A stretch of 64,000 bases of DNA. Origin: Neptunicoccus sediminis (GTDB lineage: Bacteria; Pseudomonadota; Alphaproteobacteria; Rhodobacterales; Rhodobacteraceae). Below, one piece after another: positions 1 through 7,622 of this stretch. The first letter of the stretch is position 1, and every line of letters begins with the position of its first letter. The notes below the pieces were generated by a model. That model did no database searches. It worked only from the letters and a program-made list of their open reading frames with translations, and had not been told where the DNA came from. Location: the NCBI RefSeq assembly GCF_001719615.1, contig NZ_MDVX01000003.1, forward strand, positions 62,001 to 126,000. Reading direction: 5' to 3'. A program made the position numbers and the translations under genes.

Positions 1-81
1 CACCGTGTCGGGCGGATAATATTCCTCCGTTTTATTGATGAAGTCCCAGGTCTCTGCGTCGATGTGTTTTGAATAATCCAT
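1..81 (-). CDS. N-terminus of a probable alpha/beta hydrolase (partial, runs off the left edge)
   Basis: Only the first 27 codons are present; the gene starts with ATG at 81 and continues beyond position 1. The visible peptide starts MDYSKHIDAETWDFINKTEE and resembles the N-terminal helix of acetyl-esterase-like alpha/beta hydrolases seen in Roseobacters. No catalytic residues lie in the window, so the family call is an impression from the N-terminus. It is divergent from the PcaB-like lyase, and the 14-bp repeat array lies between them, so they may share control. Confidence 0.45.
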   Translation of the reverse strand, partial: MDYSKHIDAETWDFINKTEEYYPPDTV

Positions 82-140
82 AGGCGCAACCTAGGACCGG
101 TGGCGGGAGGCTGCAAGGCTTTCCTAACGTTTCGTTACTT

Positions 141-182
141 TAGAAGCTTCATTTAAGAAGCTTCTTATATGAAGCTTCATAT
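141..182. repeat. Three-copy 14-bp palindromic repeat array (candidate operator)
   Basis: Three copies of GAAGCTTC stand at 143-150, 157-164 and 171-178, with centres exactly 14 bp apart. The full unit approximates ATGAAGCTTCATAT. A further dyad, TAACGTTTCGTTA, lies at 125-137. The rest of the 342-bp gap 82-423 shows no other convincing gene. A five-copy array of the same unit lies at 5600-5669. A MarR/HpaR-type regulator is encoded between the two arrays, so operator function is inferred. Confidence 0.7.
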
Positions 183-423
183 ATGCAGTATGTTAACGGG
201 GTTAAGCCAGAGATAACAACAGGTTGCGAATCTCCCGCTCGGGCGGTTGTCCCAGTGCGACGCGGCAGAAACACGGGTCAGTTCCCGCTGGTTCAACGCC
301 CACCCGCCTGTCGCTGGAACGCCGATGGTGGCCCACCCCCAGCGCAGACTTGTGACAAAAATCGGGATGACCTTCGGAGTTGCAAAATGTATGGTCGCGC
401 CAAATCAGAACACGGGTGCGATT

Positions 424-1767
424 ATGGCGATTTCCTTGGCCGAAGGGCAGATATTCAGAGGTTTGTTCGGGGATAGCGAACTCTCGGTGTTGTTTTCAGA
501 CAGCGCCGAAGTTCGCGCAATGTTGCTGGTCGAAGGGGCGCTGGCCTCTGCGCAGGGCAAGCTTGGCACGATCCCGCAAGAAAGCGGAGAGATCATCAAT
601 CGCATGGCCCGTGAGGTGCTGATTGATCCGGGGCATCTGGCCGCCGGTGTGGCGCGGGACGGTGTGGTGGTTCCAGCACTGGTCGCGGCCTTTGCAACCG
701 AAATGCAGGCGCCCGAGCACAGCGCCTATTTGCATAAGGGGGCGACCTCGCAAGATATTATAGATACGGCTCTGGTACTGCGCCTGCGCCGCGTTCTCGA
801 CATTCTGGATACCCGGCTTGCGGGTCTGCTCGATACGCTGGCAGAACAGGCCGACACCTACAAGTCCACCCCGATGGGTGCGCGGACGCGCCACCAGATC
901 GCCACGCCGACAGCGCTCGGGGCGCGGATTGCGGGCTGGGGAGCACCGTTTTTGCGCCATCGCCAGCGGCTGGCGGAACTGCGCCCCCGTCTGCTGGTGG
1001 TTTCGCTCGCCGGTGCTGCGGGCAATCTCTCCGCCTTTGAGGGGCGGGGGCTGGAAACGGCGGATGCGCTGGCGGAAGAGCTTGGGCTCGGGCGGGCGGA
1101 ACTGCCGTGGCATTCGGCGCGGGACGGGATTTGCGAACTGGCGAACCTGTGCGGGTTGATCTGTGGATCGCTAGGCAAGATCGCACAGGATTTGCTGCTG
1201 TCTGCGCAGATCGGGGAGGGTCTGCGGGCAGGCACGGGCGGTGGCTCCAGCACGATGCCCCATAAGGACAATCCGACAGGGGCCGAGGCGATGCTGTCAC
1301 TGGCACGTCAGGGGCAGGGGCTGGCGGCACAGGTCGCGGGTGCAGCACTTCATGCGCAGGAACGGGACGGTGCGGCCTGGTCGCAGGAATGGCTTTCGCT
1401 GCCTTCTCTGATTGTGGCTACAGGTGCTGCGCTGCGTCACGGTCTTGAGTTGTCAAAGTTCTTAAGCGTGGAACCGGACAAGCTGGCTGCTGTTTTTGAG
1501 GACACAAAAGGTTTGATGATGGCCGAAGCCGCAAGCTTCGCGCTGGCCGCGCATATGCCGCTGGCCGATGCCCGCACACTGACCAAATCCGCCTGTGCCA
1601 AAGCCGTCCAGTCCGGTGAGCCGTTGCGGGAGGTTATAGCGCGTGAAACCATGCTTGCGATTGACTGGGACGCCGTGTTCGATGCGCAATCCGCCTTGGG
1701 AGAGTCCAGCGCCATCGTTGCGCGGTTTTGTGAAGCGGTCGCAAGGCAGCGCGTGGAGTCCGCTTAG
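424..1767 (+). CDS. PcaB-like lyase (3-carboxy-cis,cis-muconate cycloisomerase family)
   Basis: A 447-residue member of the fumarase/aspartase superfamily. The superfamily signature GGSSTMPHKDNP is intact in the C-terminal half, and the downstream ARQGQ and QERDGAAWSQEW segments resemble PcaB, which cycloisomerises 3-carboxy-muconate in the protocatechuate branch of the beta-ketoadipate pathway. The frame is open back to 247, but the family N-terminus MAISLAEGQIFRGLFG supports the ATG at 424; the ribosome site is weak. Neighbours are not other pca genes but an HpaR-type regulator, an MttB-like protein and a decarboxylase, so the true substrate may be different. The signature has Asp where many PcaB proteins have Arg or Gln. 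Confidence 0.8.
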   Translation: MAISLAEGQIFRGLFGDSELSVLFSDSAEVRAMLLVEGALASAQGKLGTIPQESGEIINRMAREVLIDPGHLAAGVARDGVVVPALVAAFATEMQAPEHSAYLHKGATSQDIIDTALVLRLRRVLDILDTRLAGLLDTLAEQADTYKSTPMGARTRHQIATPTALGARIAGWGAPFLRHRQRLAELRPRLLVVSLAGAAGNLSAFEGRGLETADALAEELGLGRAELPWHSARDGICELANLCGLICGSLGKIAQDLLLSAQIGEGLRAGTGGGSSTMPHKDNPTGAEAMLSLARQGQGLAAQVAGAALHAQERDGAAWSQEWLSLPSLIVATGAALRHGLELSKFLSVEPDKLAAVFEDTKGLMMAEAASFALAAHMPLADARTLTKSACAKAVQSGEPLREVIARETMLAIDWDAVFDAQSALGESSAIVARFCEAVARQRVESA

Positions 1768-2192
1768 AACTCGGAGAGTTTTTTCAGTTTGTTTAACAGG
1801 TTGATCATCTGGGGCTTGCCGAAATGCTCTTCCAGTTCTTCATAGACTTTATGGGCTTCCGGCGCGATTTCAGCGATTAAATCATGTCCCGGCTGGGCCA
1901 GATGGATGATTTGCTTGCGCCGGTCAGTGGGATGTTGTTCGCGCCGGATCATGCCGCGTTTTTCCAGCAGGGCAAGTATGCGGGTCAGACTGGGGGTCAG
2001 GACCATGCAACGATCCCCGAGCTCGGTCGGCTCCAGTGGTCCGGTCTCGTCAAGGATGCGCAAAACCCGCCATTGTTGTTCGGACAGATCGTGTTTGGTC
2101 AGAAAGGGCCGTATCCGGCGCATCACCGCCTCGCGGGAGCGCAGGAGCATGATGGGGAGGGACTCTTCCGTCTTGATAAAGAATTTGCTCAT
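1764..2192 (-). CDS. MarR-family regulator, HpaR type
   Basis: A winged-helix MarR regulator of about 142 residues from ATG 2192 (MSKFFIKTEESLPIML); the frame stays open to 2231. The segment LPIMLLRSREAVMRRIRPFL followed by LSEQQWRVLRIL, SLTRILALLEKRG and a wing with HPTDRRKQ matches HpaR, the repressor of homoprotocatechuate degradation operons, in which an aromatic ligand releases DNA. It is convergent with the PcaB-like gene (4-nt overlap of the ends at 1764-1767) and sits inside a block bounded by palindromic 14-bp arrays. It is the obvious candidate to bind them, but that is inference. Confidence 0.85.
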   Translation of the reverse strand: MSKFFIKTEESLPIMLLRSREAVMRRIRPFLTKHDLSEQQWRVLRILDETGPLEPTELGDRCMVLTPSLTRILALLEKRGMIRREQHPTDRRKQIIHLAQPGHDLIAEIAPEAHKVYEELEEHFGKPQMINLLNKLKKLSEF

Positions 2193-2292
2193 GAAGGGGT
2201 GTGCCTGTCTGAAACTGTCTAACAGGTTCACTATACCCCCTGACCCCGCAATGAAAAGCTATGAATTCCATCGGCAGTCAGGGGGCAAGCGG

Positions 2293-3831
2293 TTACGCGG
2301 GCAGATGAATCCGGAAGGCTTTGCGGATGGCCGCATCTGTGGCCGGATCAAAGCGTGCCTTTGACGGTTCCGCCAACATCTCGTTTTTGCGTTTGATGGC
2401 TTTTTGAATCAGATCCGGTTTGCCCAGTTCGGCCCATTCCTTTGGCGAGCTGCGATCCCCGAGCGCCGGATAGATATATTCCGTCTGCATCAGCGACAGG
2501 GTCTGTGCCGACCCCAGATAATGCCCCGGACCTTCCAGACAGACCGAACGGATCACATCAAGAGAGACGGTATCCTCGTTGACCTCTATCCCGCGGACGC
2601 AGCGCAGGGACTGGCCCAGCAGGTCGTCCCCGATGATCAGGCTTTCAAGGCAGAACCCAAGCAGGGAGGCGTGCATTCCGACAGATTCATAGACCATATT
2701 CAAACCGGCCAGCCCTGCCATCACGTTGGAATGGGCCTGTTCGTATCCGGCCTGCATATCGGGCATCTTTGCATCCGCAATTCCGGCCGCCGCGCCGCCG
2801 GGAAGCCCGAGGAAATGGTGCATCTGTGCGCAGGCCGCTGTCAGCAGGGCCTGCTCTCCAGAGCCGCCTGACATGGCGCCGGTGCGCAGGTCTGACACGA
2901 ACGGCCATGTGCCAAACACCGTGGGATGCCCCGGTGCCATTGCGTTGACATAGACCATACCGGCCAGACATTCCGCCACCGCCTGCACAATCGCGCCTGC
3001 GATCGGCGCGGGGGCGGTGGCCCCTGCCTGTCCCGCCGAGAGCAATAGCACCGGCATCCCGCCGCGCACACAATGTTCCATCACCTGACAGGATTCTGTT
3101 GCAAATTTCATCGGTGGAACGACGAAACAGTTTGAGTTTGAGATGAAGGGACGGGCACGAAAGGCGTCCTCGCCGCCGGCAATTTCATAGATCAGTTCGA
3201 ACGCGCCTTTCATGAAAGAGGGTTCGGTGAAAGAGGTCCCGATGTGCTTTGTAGTGCCCGAACAGCAGGCATAAATCGTGTTCAGGTCCATTTCGAAATT
3301 GTCGGGAATGTCGCGACAGACCATTGGGCGTTGCAGGAAGTGGACATTGTCGAGCCGGTCCACAATCCGCGCCGCATCATAAAGATCCTGCACGGTACAT
3401 TCGCGGTAGTCGTTGTGTTCCACATCCACCAAATGCACCGCAGCGCCGGCGGTGCCATAGTGAACGCGATTGCCCGAGAGGTTCATATCGTGTTTCGGAT
3501 CGCGCCCGTGCAATGTGACAGAGCGGTTGGCTTTGGCGAGCATGTCCTCCACCAGCGCAGGGGGGAAGCGGATGCGCCCGTCATCGCCCAATATGGCGCC
3601 AGCGTTGGTCAGGATTTCCACGCCTGAGGGCGGTGCATCAGCAAAGCCGATTTGCTCCATCGCGTCTAACGCGGCCTGATAAATGCGCTTTTCGGAGGCT
3701 TCGGAAAGGGGTTTGTATCTGCCACCTTCCATACCGGCGCGGACCGGACGGATGGCATCAGTGAGAGGGGCCGCACGCAGGGCCTGACGTGCTGCGCGGC
3801 CTCCGGAACGACGGGATTGTGTATCTGACAT
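2293..3831 (-). CDS. Trimethylamine methyltransferase (MttB) family protein, non-pyrrolysine
   Basis: A 512-residue protein starting at ATG 3831 (MSDTQSRRSGGRAARQ). It has the MttB architecture: the N-terminal GRYKPLSEASEKRIYQAAL region, then a TIM-barrel with FLQRPMVCRDIP, CSGTTKHIGTSF and VMEHCVRGGMPVLLLSAG. The frame has no in-frame UAG, so this is the non-Pyl branch, whose characterised members demethylate quaternary amines such as glycine betaine onto a corrinoid protein. No corrinoid protein or reductive activase is adjacent, so the methyl acceptor is unknown; cobalamin genes lie about 10 kb to the right. Substrate unassigned. Confidence 0.85.
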   Translation of the reverse strand: MSDTQSRRSGGRAARQALRAAPLTDAIRPVRAGMEGGRYKPLSEASEKRIYQAALDAMEQIGFADAPPSGVEILTNAGAILGDDGRIRFPPALVEDMLAKANRSVTLHGRDPKHDMNLSGNRVHYGTAGAAVHLVDVEHNDYRECTVQDLYDAARIVDRLDNVHFLQRPMVCRDIPDNFEMDLNTIYACCSGTTKHIGTSFTEPSFMKGAFELIYEIAGGEDAFRARPFISNSNCFVVPPMKFATESCQVMEHCVRGGMPVLLLSAGQAGATAPAPIAGAIVQAVAECLAGMVYVNAMAPGHPTVFGTWPFVSDLRTGAMSGGSGEQALLTAACAQMHHFLGLPGGAAAGIADAKMPDMQAGYEQAHSNVMAGLAGLNMVYESVGMHASLLGFCLESLIIGDDLLGQSLRCVRGIEVNEDTVSLDVIRSVCLEGPGHYLGSAQTLSLMQTEYIYPALGDRSSPKEWAELGKPDLIQKAIKRKNEMLAEPSKARFDPATDAAIRKAFRIHLPA

Positions 3832-4087
3832 GGATGTTTGCCTTGAAAACTTCGGATCGGGTTCAAGCGGCGGTCCTTGCGCGGCGATCCCCGCGCCGCG
3901 CGACCGCGATCCGCACCGATGGTGCGTGAAATCAATGCTGTCATCCAATCAAGGTCAATCATGGCGGCAACGCTCCCGAACTGGTTCAAGCCTGCGCCGC
4001 AAAATGCGGGCAGGCTTGTCTGTTCGCGTCAAAAACGTCGTTTTCGGGGAGTTGGACAGATTTCGGGGTGAACCCCGTTCCGTGTCT

Positions 4088-5491
4088 TTAGGTTGAAGCT
4101 GCCAGTTCGGTGATCACGTCATAGGCTGTCATCACGTCGTCGCGGGTACAATCGAACTGTCCGGCGGTGAAACGGATGACATAGCGACCTTCGTGCAGGG
4201 TTTGGGTCAGATAGATGCGGCCGTCATCGTTGATGCGCTGCAACAGCGCGGCAGAGGCAGCATCTGCGTCTTTGCCGTCTGGGGTGTGCTGGAAGGTGAA
4301 CAGGGCAAGGCGGCTGTCTGTGGTGATTGTGAAGTCTGGATGCGCGCGCAGTTTGGCTTCCAGTTCTTTCGTCCAGGCCACATGGTTGCGAATGCGGCTG
4401 CGCAAGCCTTCCAGCCCGTAAGCGCGGATTAAGAACCAAAGCTTCAACGCACGGAAGCGACGGCCGAGTGGTACGGTCCATTCGTTGAAATTCGTGATTT
4501 CCTGCGCTTGGGGTGTTTCCAGATAAGAGGGACGCAATCCCATAGTGCGGCGCTGGATGTCTGCGTCCCGCAGAAACTGAATCGAGCAGTCGAAATTTGC
4601 GCCCAGCCATTTGTGGGGGTTGAAAACGATGCTGTCGCAGTCTTCGGCGCCAGTCCAGAGGCTGCGGAATTCGGGGCAGATCATGGCGGATCCGGCCCAT
4701 GCGGCATCCAGATGGGTGTAGAGATCCTCGGCCTTGGCGATTTTGATCAGCGGTGGCAGGTCATCGCAGGCGCCGATGGAGGTGCCACCTGTGCAAAGGA
4801 CCAGACCGGCGGGAGTGTAACCGGCCGCCCGATCCGCCGAAATCGCGGCTTGCAGGGCGTCGGGGTCCATCTGATAGGCATCATTGGTCGCGATTTTCAC
4901 CAGATTTTCCTGACCGATACCCGCGATCCAGCAGGCTTTGTCGATCGAACTGTGAACTTGTGCGGAGCAATAAATCCGCAGGCGGCCCTGCGTGGAGAGG
5001 CCCTGATCGTTGCCGGTAAACCCGGTGGCCCGTTCCCGCATGGTGAGAATGGCCGAAAGCGTCGCGCTGCTGGCGCTGTCCTGAATGACGCCTTTGAACG
5101 GCTGTGGCAGACTCAAAGCCTGACGCAGCCAGTCGATCATGACTTCTTCGATTTCGGTCGCCGCCGGAGATGTCTGCCAGAGCATACACTGGGAGGCGAT
5201 GGCATTGGTTAATTGCTCTGCAATCATGGAGGCAGGTGCGGCGTTCGACGGGAAATAGGCGAAAAAACGCGGGTGTTGCCAATGGGTTATTCCATCCGGC
5301 ACGATCCGTTCAAAATCCGCGATGATGGTTTCCATATCAATGGCCTGTTCCGGCGGGCGTGCAGGGAGGCGGGCGGCAATCTCTCCCGGTGAAGTTCGTG
5401 CGCGGACGGGTTTTTCGCGCAAGCTGGCGAAATGGTCTTCGATCCAGCGGCTGGCGCGGTTGGTCCATTTGGTATAGTCGGAATATTTCAT
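4088..5491 (-). CDS. PLP-dependent aromatic-L-amino-acid-type decarboxylase
   Basis: A 467-residue group II decarboxylase. HLDAAWAGSA supplies the Asp (about 262) that pairs with the PLP ring nitrogen, and NPHKWLGANFDCS contains the Schiff-base Lys (about 294); the N-terminal HWQHPRFFAYFPS motif is typical of aromatic amino acid, tyrosine and tryptophan decarboxylases. ATG 5491 is preferred over the in-frame TTG at 5494. A dyad TAACGTGTTA lies at 5505-5514 and the five-copy 14-bp array at 5600-5669, both upstream, so expression is probably controlled together with the PcaB-like gene. The substrate could be an aromatic amino acid or derivative. Confidence 0.88.
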   Translation of the reverse strand: MKYSDYTKWTNRASRWIEDHFASLREKPVRARTSPGEIAARLPARPPEQAIDMETIIADFERIVPDGITHWQHPRFFAYFPSNAAPASMIAEQLTNAIASQCMLWQTSPAATEIEEVMIDWLRQALSLPQPFKGVIQDSASSATLSAILTMRERATGFTGNDQGLSTQGRLRIYCSAQVHSSIDKACWIAGIGQENLVKIATNDAYQMDPDALQAAISADRAAGYTPAGLVLCTGGTSIGACDDLPPLIKIAKAEDLYTHLDAAWAGSAMICPEFRSLWTGAEDCDSIVFNPHKWLGANFDCSIQFLRDADIQRRTMGLRPSYLETPQAQEITNFNEWTVPLGRRFRALKLWFLIRAYGLEGLRSRIRNHVAWTKELEAKLRAHPDFTITTDSRLALFTFQHTPDGKDADAASAALLQRINDDGRIYLTQTLHEGRYVIRFTAGQFDCTRDDVMTAYDVITELAAST

Positions 5492-5599
5492 CAAGGCATC
5501 TCGCTAACGTGTTAATTAGTGTGTAGCGGGTGGCTTTCGCGCTGGCAAGTGTTTTGGCGAATGGGGAAAGGGGGCGGGGGCTGGTATCACCCTGCAAAT

Positions 5600-5669
5600 A
5601 TGAAGCGTCATACAAGACGCGTGTTATATGAAGCGTGATATATGAAGCTTCATAAATGAAGCTTCAACG
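5600..5669. repeat. Five-copy 14-bp palindromic repeat array (candidate operator)
   Basis: Five copies of the unit ATGAAGCTTCATAT-like sequence begin at 5600, 5614, 5628, 5642 and 5656. Core octamers are GAAGCGTC, GACGCGTG, GAAGCGTG, GAAGCTTC and GAAGCTTC with centres exactly 14 bp apart. The copies nearest the decarboxylase are the more degenerate. The array lies about 110-180 bp upstream of the decarboxylase start and matches the three-copy array at 141-182. Confidence 0.75.
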
Positions 5670-5780
5670 TTAACCGGATGGTAGTATTTCAGCGCTTTAA
5701 TGGATTGGGCATAGGCGCCCAGTTGCTGGCATCGCGCTTTAGACGGTCCTGTGCATCCGAACCCTAATGAAAGGCCACCC

Positions 5781-6110
5781 ATGCTTGAATATCGCCCCGA
5801 TAAATTCATCCGTACTTACGAAGCCTATAACGGTGCCCGCTATTGGGCGTGGTTGATCCAGCCCCATGTCCTCACCATCATGGAAACCGCCTGTTACCTG
5901 CGCCGACCCGCGGTTGAGGCGATTGCCCCGCTGCTCGAGCGGGAATTCGGCGCGGACCTCCAGCGGGTTAAATTGCGTCAAATGATCGGTCATATGGTGC
6001 GTCAAATTTTGGAGGCGGAAGGCTATCACCTGCACCGCGCCAATGTGCGGATCAACAGTCGCGACAATCCGTTCCATTTTGGTTCCGCTTACACCCGCAT
6101 TGCGGCCTAG
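5781..6110 (+). CDS. Conserved-looking small protein of unknown function
   Basis: A 109-residue soluble protein beginning MLEYRPDKFIRTYEAYNGAR. The ATG at 5781 is chosen because AAAGG stands about 8 nt upstream; the frame is open to 5751. The composition is rich in Arg, Glu and aromatic residues, with no membrane segment or signal peptide. I do not recognise a domain. It is followed after 3 nt by the convergent end of the PEP mutase family gene. Codon use fits the surrounding genome, so it is probably real. Confidence 0.6.
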   Translation: MLEYRPDKFIRTYEAYNGARYWAWLIQPHVLTIMETACYLRRPAVEAIAPLLEREFGADLQRVKLRQMIGHMVRQILEAEGYHLHRANVRINSRDNPFHFGSAYTRIAA

Positions 6111-6113
6111 GCG

Positions 6114-6932
6114 TCAACCGCCCAGCATCCGGTCTATCGCCCCGCCATTCGCAGCGTCGGCAAGACCACTGAAATCCCCTTCGTCCAGAAACGGCCTTGC
6201 GGCATCCAGTATCGCCTGATGGGTCACGCGGGCAAGTGCGGAGCCGAGCGAGATCCGCGCAACGCCCATTTTTGCATAATCCGCACGGGTCAGCGCCGTA
6301 TATGTCGGACCCGCTGCCAGCGCATTGACAGGGGCGGAAATCTCGCGACAGATCCGGGCGAGATCGGCCGTCTTCTTGGGGATCGGCGCGTAGAGGCAAT
6401 CGGCACCGGCGTCTTGGAAGGCATGCAACCGGCGCAGCGCCTCTTCGATGTCATACTGCCCGTTCAGGATGCCGTCCGCACGCGCGACAAGGACGAAGTC
6501 ACGGTTCAGGGCACGGGCGGCGGCTGCGGCGGCTTTAATGCGCTCCACCGCCAGTTTGAAATCATAGGGTGCGGCATCGGGCAGGGCGGTGTCCTCGATC
6601 GAACAGCCCGCCAGACCGGCCTCGGCGGCGAGTCGCACAGTTTCGGCCACCGTTTCAGGGGCGCTGCCATAACCGTTTTCCAGATCACCAGAGACCGGCA
6701 ATCCGGTGGCTGCGACTATATCCGCCGCATGGGAGAGTGCTTCGTCCCGTGACACCCGCCCCATGTCCGCCCGCCCGAGCGTAAAGGCATGGCCCGCAGA
6801 TGTGGTCGCCAGCGCCTGCGCACCCAGTGCCGTGAGCATTTTCGCACTGCCAGCATCCCATACGTTGGCCAGAATGAACGGGTTTCCGGGCTGGTGCAGG
6901 GCGCGAAAGATGGCGCCTTTGTCTGTCGTCAT
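6114..6932 (-). CDS. Isocitrate lyase / PEP mutase family protein
   Basis: A 272-residue TIM-barrel protein of the ICL/PEPM superfamily. NPFILANVWDAGSAKMLTALG, DLENGYG, SIEDT and VARADG are the characteristic strands carrying Mg-binding acidic residues. The family includes PEP mutase, methylisocitrate lyase and oxaloacetate decarboxylase-like enzymes. The shortened loop and absence of the KKCGH catalytic motif of isocitrate lyase point to the uncharacterised PEPM-like subgroup common in Proteobacteria. It lies 16 nt after the SnoaL-like gene and is probably co-transcribed with it. Confidence 0.85.
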   Translation of the reverse strand: MTTDKGAIFRALHQPGNPFILANVWDAGSAKMLTALGAQALATTSAGHAFTLGRADMGRVSRDEALSHAADIVAATGLPVSGDLENGYGSAPETVAETVRLAAEAGLAGCSIEDTALPDAAPYDFKLAVERIKAAAAAARALNRDFVLVARADGILNGQYDIEEALRRLHAFQDAGADCLYAPIPKKTADLARICREISAPVNALAAGPTYTALTRADYAKMGVARISLGSALARVTHQAILDAARPFLDEGDFSGLADAANGGAIDRMLGG

Positions 6933-6948
6933 GGGATGTCTCTCCGGT

Positions 6949-7362
6949 TCAGTTCATCTGTGCGGCGGCCTCTCCGCATTGCTCTGCGAGGTCTTCGGGA
7001 TCGTAAAAGCGCCGGGACGAAGCGATTTTCAGATCGTCCGTCAGGGTCCATTCTTCCCATCCGCTGATCTTGGCGAATTTGGCGGTTTCCGCGTGATGGC
7101 CATAAAACGTCCATGTCACCACAGCGTTATGCCCCGAGATGCGGATATCGTCACACATCATGTGTAAATCCGCAAACATTTCAAACAACGCGGTGGTCAT
7201 GTCCGCAATGGCGGCAGCACCTTTTAGCGGCTTTTCCCCGTTGACGCTGGCCCTGCCATCTTCGTCATAGAACCCGGCAATGGCAGCGCCGTCATGGGCT
7301 GTCCAGGCTTTGGCATAGTTGTTGGCCAGTGTGACGATTTTGTCTTTATCCAGAGCGCGCAT
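6949..7362 (-). CDS. SnoaL-like / NTF2-fold protein
   Basis: A 137-residue protein with the NTF2-like pattern: an N-terminal helix (ANNYAKAWTAHDGAAIAGFY), then strands with DGRASVNGEKPLKG, MCDDIRISGHNAVVTWTFYG and a terminal YDPEDLAEQ. Such proteins bind small hydrophobic ligands or act as isomerases, hydrolases or polyketide cyclases; nothing identifies the ligand. A strong ribosome site (AAGGAAAG) precedes the ATG at 7362. It is first of a two-gene unit with the PEP mutase family gene. Confidence 0.75.
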   Translation of the reverse strand: MRALDKDKIVTLANNYAKAWTAHDGAAIAGFYDEDGRASVNGEKPLKGAAAIADMTTALFEMFADLHMMCDDIRISGHNAVVTWTFYGHHAETAKFAKISGWEEWTLTDDLKIASSRRFYDPEDLAEQCGEAAAQMN

Positions 7363-7622
7363 TTTCTTTCCTTTTTAAGCTGGTCCAACCTAGCAGCCGC
7401 CAGCCAAAGCGTCCATGCAGGTGAACCGCATTTACTGGTTTGAAAACGGGACTTGCGTTTGAGTTGGGGGTGGTTAAGACTGCACCCATGAGAAACCAGA
7501 GCATTATCTGCTGCATTTGTATTATCCGCTGACAGTGTCAGGCGGGCGGCTTCTCTATTCCTAAATGTGATTTGAAATGCTAGGTCCGCCGCAAGACTGC
7601 TCTGCGTGCGCAAGGACGACCT

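Noticed and set aside
141-182. CRISPR-like repeats
   Set aside because: The units are 14 bp, palindromic and directly tandem with no spacers; no cas genes are present.
4881-5282. Antisense frames over the decarboxylase and other long shadow frames (for example opposite cobB, ppdK and fabF)
   Set aside because: They lack ribosome sites and domain-like sequence and arise from high GC content; the opposite strand encodes recognised enzymes.
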